From the NCBI RefSeq assembly GCF_000966975.1, contig NZ_JZWV01000974.1, forward strand, positions 1 through 7,735: a DNA stretch of 7,735 nt, given 5' to 3'. The position numbers and the translations under genes are program-made. Of this stretch, positions 5,626 through 7,735 are shown piece after piece; position 1 is the stretch's first letter; every line of letters starts with the position of its first letter. Under the pieces are notes generated by a model. That model worked only from the letters and a program-made list of their open reading frames with translations. It made no database searches and was not told the origin of the DNA. The DNA is from Streptomyces katrae. Lineage in GTDB: Bacteria; Actinomycetota; Actinomycetes; Streptomycetales; Streptomycetaceae.

Positions 5626-6573
5626 GTGTCCGCAGTCGCACCCGACGGACGCAAGATGCTGCGCCTGGAGGTCCGCAACAGCCAGACCCCCATCGAGCGC
5701 AAGCCCGAGTGGATCAAGACCCGGGCGAAGATGGGTCCCGAGTACACGAAGATGCAGAACCTCGTGAAGGGCGAGGGGCTGCACACGGTGTGCCAGGAAG
5801 CCGGCTGTCCGAACATCTACGAGTGCTGGGAAGACCGCGAGGCCACGTTCCTCATCGGCGGCGACCAGTGCACCCGGCGCTGTGACTTCTGCCAGATCGA
5901 CACCGGCAAGCCCGAGGCCCTGGACCGGGACGAGCCCCGCCGCGTGGGCGAGTCCGTGGTCACGATGGACCTGAACTACGCCACCATCACCGGCGTCGCC
6001 CGCGACGACCTGGCCGACGGCGGCGCCTGGCTCTACGCGGAGACCGTCCGCCAGATCCACCAGCAGACCGCCGGCCGCGAGGGCGGCCACACCAAGGTCG
6101 AGCTGCTGGCCCCCGACTTCAACGCGGTCCCGGAGCTGCTGGAGGAGGTCTTCGCCTCCCGCCCCGAGGTCTTCGCGCACAACGTCGAGACCGTGCCCCG
6201 GATCTTCAAGCGGATCCGCCCCGGCTTCCGCTACGAGCGCTCGCTCGACGTGATCCGCCAGGCCCGCGCCTACGGCCTCGTCACCAAGTCCAACCTGATC
6301 CTGGGCATGGGCGAGGAGCGCGAGGAGGTCTCGGAGGCGCTCAAGGAGCTGCACGAGGCCGGCTGCGAGCTCATCACCATCACCCAGTACCTGCGGCCCT
6401 CGCCGCGCCACCACCCCGTGGAGCGCTGGGTCAAGCCGGCCGAGTTCGTCGAGCTGGCGAAGGAGGCCGAGGAGATCGGCTTCTCCGGCGTGATGTCCGG
6501 CCCGCTGGTCCGGTCGTCCTACCGCGCCGGCCGCCTTTACGCGCAGGCCATGGAAAAGCGCGCGGGCGTGTGA
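5626..6573 (+). CDS. lipA: lipoyl synthase LipA (radical SAM)
   Basis: LipA inserts sulfur at C6 and C8 of protein-bound octanoyl chains, completing the lipoyl cofactor of pyruvate and 2-oxoglutarate dehydrogenases and the glycine-cleavage system. The 315-residue product has the auxiliary-cluster motif Cys56-x4-Cys61-x5-Cys67 ([12 protein letters not shown]). It also has the radical-SAM motif Cys82-x3-Cys86-x2-Cys89 (CTRRCDFC) and the C-terminal RSSY (296–299), whose serine is a ligand of the sulfur-donating cluster. VELLAPDFN and HNVETVPR are also family landmarks. Length and order are normal and nothing is missing. GTG 5626 is chosen because AGGGAG (5614–5619) lies six bases upstream. The frame extends back to 5347 but overlaps lipB. 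It works with lipB and may have its own promoter. Confidence 0.99.
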   Translation: MSAVAPDGRKMLRLEVRNSQTPIERKPEWIKTRAKMGPEYTKMQNLVKGEGLHTVCQEAGCPNIYECWEDREATFLIGGDQCTRRCDFCQIDTGKPEALDRDEPRRVGESVVTMDLNYATITGVARDDLADGGAWLYAETVRQIHQQTAGREGGHTKVELLAPDFNAVPELLEEVFASRPEVFAHNVETVPRIFKRIRPGFRYERSLDVIRQARAYGLVTKSNLILGMGEEREEVSEALKELHEAGCELITITQYLRPSPRHHPVERWVKPAEFVELAKEAEEIGFSGVMSGPLVRSSYRAGRLYAQAMEKRAGV

Positions 6574-6576
6574 TCC

Positions 6577-6600
6577 ACTTCGTCACACTCCGTGTGAAGT
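6577..6600. terminator. bulged hairpin after lipA
   Basis: ACTTC (6577–6581) plus CACAC (6584–6588), with GT bulged out, pair with GTGTGAAGT (6592–6600) around the loop TCC; one junction base is shared. It starts three bases after the lipA stop. It is less stable than the other hairpins in the window. It could be a weak terminator or an mRNA 3′-end structure. Confidence 0.42.
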
Positions 6601-6612
6601 CGGGCACAATAA

Positions 6613-6628
6613 CTTACTAAGCGGTAAT
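6613..6628. promoter_or_regulatory. GlnR-like dyad CTTAC-n6-GTAAT
   Basis: TTAC (6614–6617) and GTAA (6624–6627) form an inverted repeat six bases apart. The published streptomycete GlnR half-pair is gTnAc-n6-GaAAc, and the T, A, C / G, A, A core positions match here. The usual second half-pair is not clear. Two further gTnAc pentamers, GTAAC (6721–6725) and GTGAC (6734–6738), occur downstream but with different spacing. The gene that follows belongs to a family I recall as GlnR-regulated, which raises the odds. Confidence 0.4.
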
Positions 6629-6634
6629 GCGCGA

Positions 6635-6684
6635 TGACGCGGCCCCTAGGCTCTTTTCTTGGAAGAGCCCGGCGGGCCGCGTCA
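6635..6684. other. 50-nt two-tier stem-loop between lipA and the small gene
   Basis: The outer stem is 11 perfect pairs: TGACGCGGCCC (6635–6645) with GGGCCGCGTCA (6674–6684). Inside it a second stem, GGCTCTT (6649–6655) with AAGAGCC (6663–6669), carries the loop TTCTTGG. The two are joined by a small internal loop (CTA / CGGC). AATGTTT follows. It is the most stable structure in the window and may be the main lipA terminator or a structured small RNA. A competing reading is that TAGGCT (6647–6652) is a −10 box, which would start transcription inside the structure. Confidence 0.55.
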
Positions 6685-6698
6685 ATGTTTCATCACGT

Positions 6699-6727
6699 TT
6701 GACCGACCGGTCATGCCCTGGTAACAC
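6699..6727 (+). promoter_or_regulatory. possible promoter for the small gene with an operator-like dyad
   Basis: TTGACC (6699–6704), a 17-base spacer and TAACAC (6722–6727) make a fair vegetative promoter, although the last −10 base is not T. The dyad TGACC-n4-GGTCA (6700–6713), centred on the palindrome GACCGGTC (6705–6712), covers the −35 and the start of the spacer. Dyads of this GACCGACCGGTC kind are typical of TetR-family repressors. The leader would be about 60 bases. Confidence 0.38.
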
Positions 6728-6796
6728 CAATCAGTGACGCTGGATCCACGCACCGCACACGCCCCGATGCGAGTACCGAGAGTAGGGACCGACATC

Positions 6797-6994
6797 ATGC
6801 AGGCCGCGCCCGTCCGCGCCATCGCCATTCCGTCCTTCACCGAAGCCTTCCGCGGCATCGAATCGCTGCTCATGAGCGGTGCCCGGCGCAACGCCTGGAC
6901 GGCCGTCCTGGAGGACCGCCGCAGGGCCAAGGACCGGGTGGAAACCGAGCACGTACTCGAGGCCGCGGCGACCCGTACCCCGCAGGACACGTAA
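6797..6994 (+). CDS. small conserved protein, SCO2195-like (GlnR-regulated family)
   Basis: A 65-residue soluble protein starting MQAAPVRAIAIPSFTEAFRGIESLL. The middle and end are one long charged, probably helical stretch (NAWTAVLEDRRRAKDRVETEHVLEAAA). It has no Cys, signal peptide or membrane segment. I recognise it from context and sequence as the S. coelicolor SCO2195 type, which I recall being named 'SCO2195 family GlnR-regulated protein'; the biochemical role is unknown to me. ATG 6797 is chosen because TAGGGA (6783–6788) lies eight bases upstream. An in-frame GTG at 6734 would add 21 residues but has no ribosome site and overlaps regulatory DNA. It lies between lipA and the DUF4191 gene. 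A small adaptor or stress protein made under nitrogen limitation is a guess only. Confidence 0.85.
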   Translation: MQAAPVRAIAIPSFTEAFRGIESLLMSGARRNAWTAVLEDRRRAKDRVETEHVLEAAATRTPQDT

Positions 6995-6997
6995 ACT
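6992..6997 (+). promoter_or_regulatory. possible −10 box for a leaderless DUF4191 transcript
   Basis: TAAACT overlaps the stop codon of the small gene and ends seven bases before ATG 7005. No ribosome-binding sequence fits in the ten-base gap. A transcript starting at or next to the ATG is therefore the simplest explanation. No clear −35 is visible inside the upstream gene. Confidence 0.45.
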
Positions 6998-7004
6998 TCG
7001 CCTT

Positions 7005-7697
7005 ATGGCGAGGAAGTCAAACGCAGAGACTGCTGCGAACCCCGGGCGACTGAAGCAGATCGCCCTGACGTACAAGATGACGAGCAAGGCCGACCCGAAG
7101 GTCGGTCTGATCGTCGCGGGTGTGGGAATCGTCACCTTCGGTGTCTTTCTTGCGATCGGCTTCCTGATCGGCCACCCGGTCTACCTGGGCATCCTGGGCT
7201 TCCTGGTGGCGTTCCTCGCGATGGCGATCGTCTTCGGGCGGCGGGCCGAGCGGGCTGCCTTCGGGCAGATGGAGGGGCAGCCGGGCGCTGCCGCGGCCGT
7301 ACTGGACAACGTGGGACGGGGCTGGACGACCACCCCGGCCGTCGCGATGAACCGGAACCAGGACATCGTCCACCGGGCCGTCGGCAAGGCGGGCGTGGTC
7401 CTGATCGCCGAAGGCAACCCGAACCGGGTGAAGTCCCTGCTCGCGGCCGAGAAGAAGAAGCTGGCCCGGATCATGCCCGACGTCCCGGTCCACGACTTCA
7501 TCGTGGGCACCGGCGAGGGCGAGGTGCCGCTCAAGAAGGTCCGCACGACGCTGCTGAAGCTGCCGCGCGTCCTGCCGGGCGACCAGATCACCATCGTCAA
7601 CGACAAGCTGCGGGCCATGGGCGACCTGATGAGCAACATGCCCATCCCGAAGGGTCCGGTCCCCGGCCGCGGCATGCGCGGCCAGCGCCCGCGCTGA
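7005..7697 (+). CDS. DUF4191 family two-TM membrane protein
   Basis: A 230-residue actinobacterial membrane protein of unknown function. After a basic N-terminus (1–32) two hydrophobic segments follow closely: about 33–55 (VGLIVAGVGIVTFGVFLAIGF onward) and 58–77 (PVYLGILGFLVAFLAMAIVFG). RRAER then marks the cytoplasmic side, giving a hairpin with both ends inside. The remaining 150 residues form a soluble domain with GWTTTPAVAMN, HRAVGKAGVVLIAEG and a basic Gly/Arg/Pro-rich tail (KGPVPGRGMRGQRPR). The length and these motifs match DUF4191 (SCO2196 type). ATG 7005 lies ten bases after the preceding stop with no ribosome site; the −10-like TAAACT at 6992 suggests leaderless expression. The frame extends back to 6879 but that part is the neighbour read out of frame. 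RDD-family and glnA genes are expected just downstream, outside the window. Confidence 0.95.
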   Translation: MARKSNAETAANPGRLKQIALTYKMTSKADPKVGLIVAGVGIVTFGVFLAIGFLIGHPVYLGILGFLVAFLAMAIVFGRRAERAAFGQMEGQPGAAAAVLDNVGRGWTTTPAVAMNRNQDIVHRAVGKAGVVLIAEGNPNRVKSLLAAEKKKLARIMPDVPVHDFIVGTGEGEVPLKKVRTTLLKLPRVLPGDQITIVNDKLRAMGDLMSNMPIPKGPVPGRGMRGQRPR

Positions 7698-7701
7698 CCC
7701 G

Positions 7702-7718
7702 CCCGTATACGAAACGGG
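7702..7718. terminator. short inverted repeat after the DUF4191 gene
   Basis: CCCGT (7702–7706) pairs with ACGGG (7714–7718) around a seven-base loop, starting four bases after the stop. The palindrome CGTATACG (7704–7711) overlaps it. The five-pair stem is weak. It could instead be part of the promoter region of the next gene outside the window. Confidence 0.22.
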
Positions 7719-7735
7719 AGCGCCCTGCGAGCCGG

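Noticed and set aside
4966..6414. 482-codon minus-strand frame opposite lipB and lipA
   Set aside because: It is an antisense shadow of two well-identified enzymes, with no motif of its own.
69..7697. bldA control through TTA codons
   Set aside because: I noticed no in-frame TTA codon in the genes called here.
1..7735. tRNA, rRNA, insertion sequence, attachment site, origin or defence gene
   Set aside because: I read both strands for these and found none. The gene content is ordinary actinobacterial core metabolism and regulation.

Overview
The window is chromosomal DNA from a high-GC actinomycete, almost certainly Streptomyces or a close relative. The support is very high GC with a strong third-position bias, GTG starts, purine-rich GGAGG-type ribosome sites on some genes and none on others, hairpin terminators without T-tracts, and the gene order lipB – lipA – small 65-residue protein – DUF4191 membrane protein. 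From memory this order matches S. coelicolor SCO2193–SCO2196, just upstream of glnA and not far from the lpd/sucB genes. It is mostly conserved core genome. I see no phage, transposon, CRISPR array, rRNA, tRNA or defence system.

Layout: (1) 69–963 (+), a TIGR01777/SDR39U1-type sugar-epimerase-like gene whose frame is broken near base 400. (2) 964–1167, a hairpin followed by helically phased TGCGACCG repeats. (3) 1168–2418 (+), an FAD-dependent amine-oxidase/phytoene-desaturase-like oxidoreductase. (4) 2419–2653, a convergent gene gap with two strong inverted repeats and a 29-bp direct repeat. (5) 2654–4093 (−), a large regulator-like protein with an N-terminal DNA-binding-type region and an alpha-helical TPR-like C-terminal half. 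(6) 4094–4268, a divergent promoter region with palindromes. (7) 4269–4628 (+), a small zinc-ribbon protein. (8) lipB (4706–5515) and lipA (5626–6573), the two enzymes of de novo lipoate synthesis. (9) 6574–6796, a structured regulatory region with a bulged hairpin, a GlnR-like dyad, a 50-nt two-tier stem-loop and an operator-like dyad overlapping a possible promoter. (10) 6797–6994, a small protein of the family I recall as 'SCO2195 family GlnR-regulated protein'. (11) 7005–7697, a DUF4191 two-TM membrane protein with no ribosome site.

How the genes work together: LipB moves octanoate from acyl carrier protein onto lipoyl domains and LipA inserts the two sulfurs. The products are the active E2 subunits of pyruvate and 2-oxoglutarate dehydrogenase and the glycine-cleavage H protein. 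The region after lipA probably changes theme to nitrogen control (GlnR/glnA neighbourhood). No functional link between the oxidoreductase, the regulator and the lipoate genes can be shown from sequence alone.

The points most worth a second look are the regulatory DNA at 6577–6740, the phased repeats at 1027–1069, the broken epimerase gene and the set of apparently leaderless genes. I did not find a new multi-gene system.
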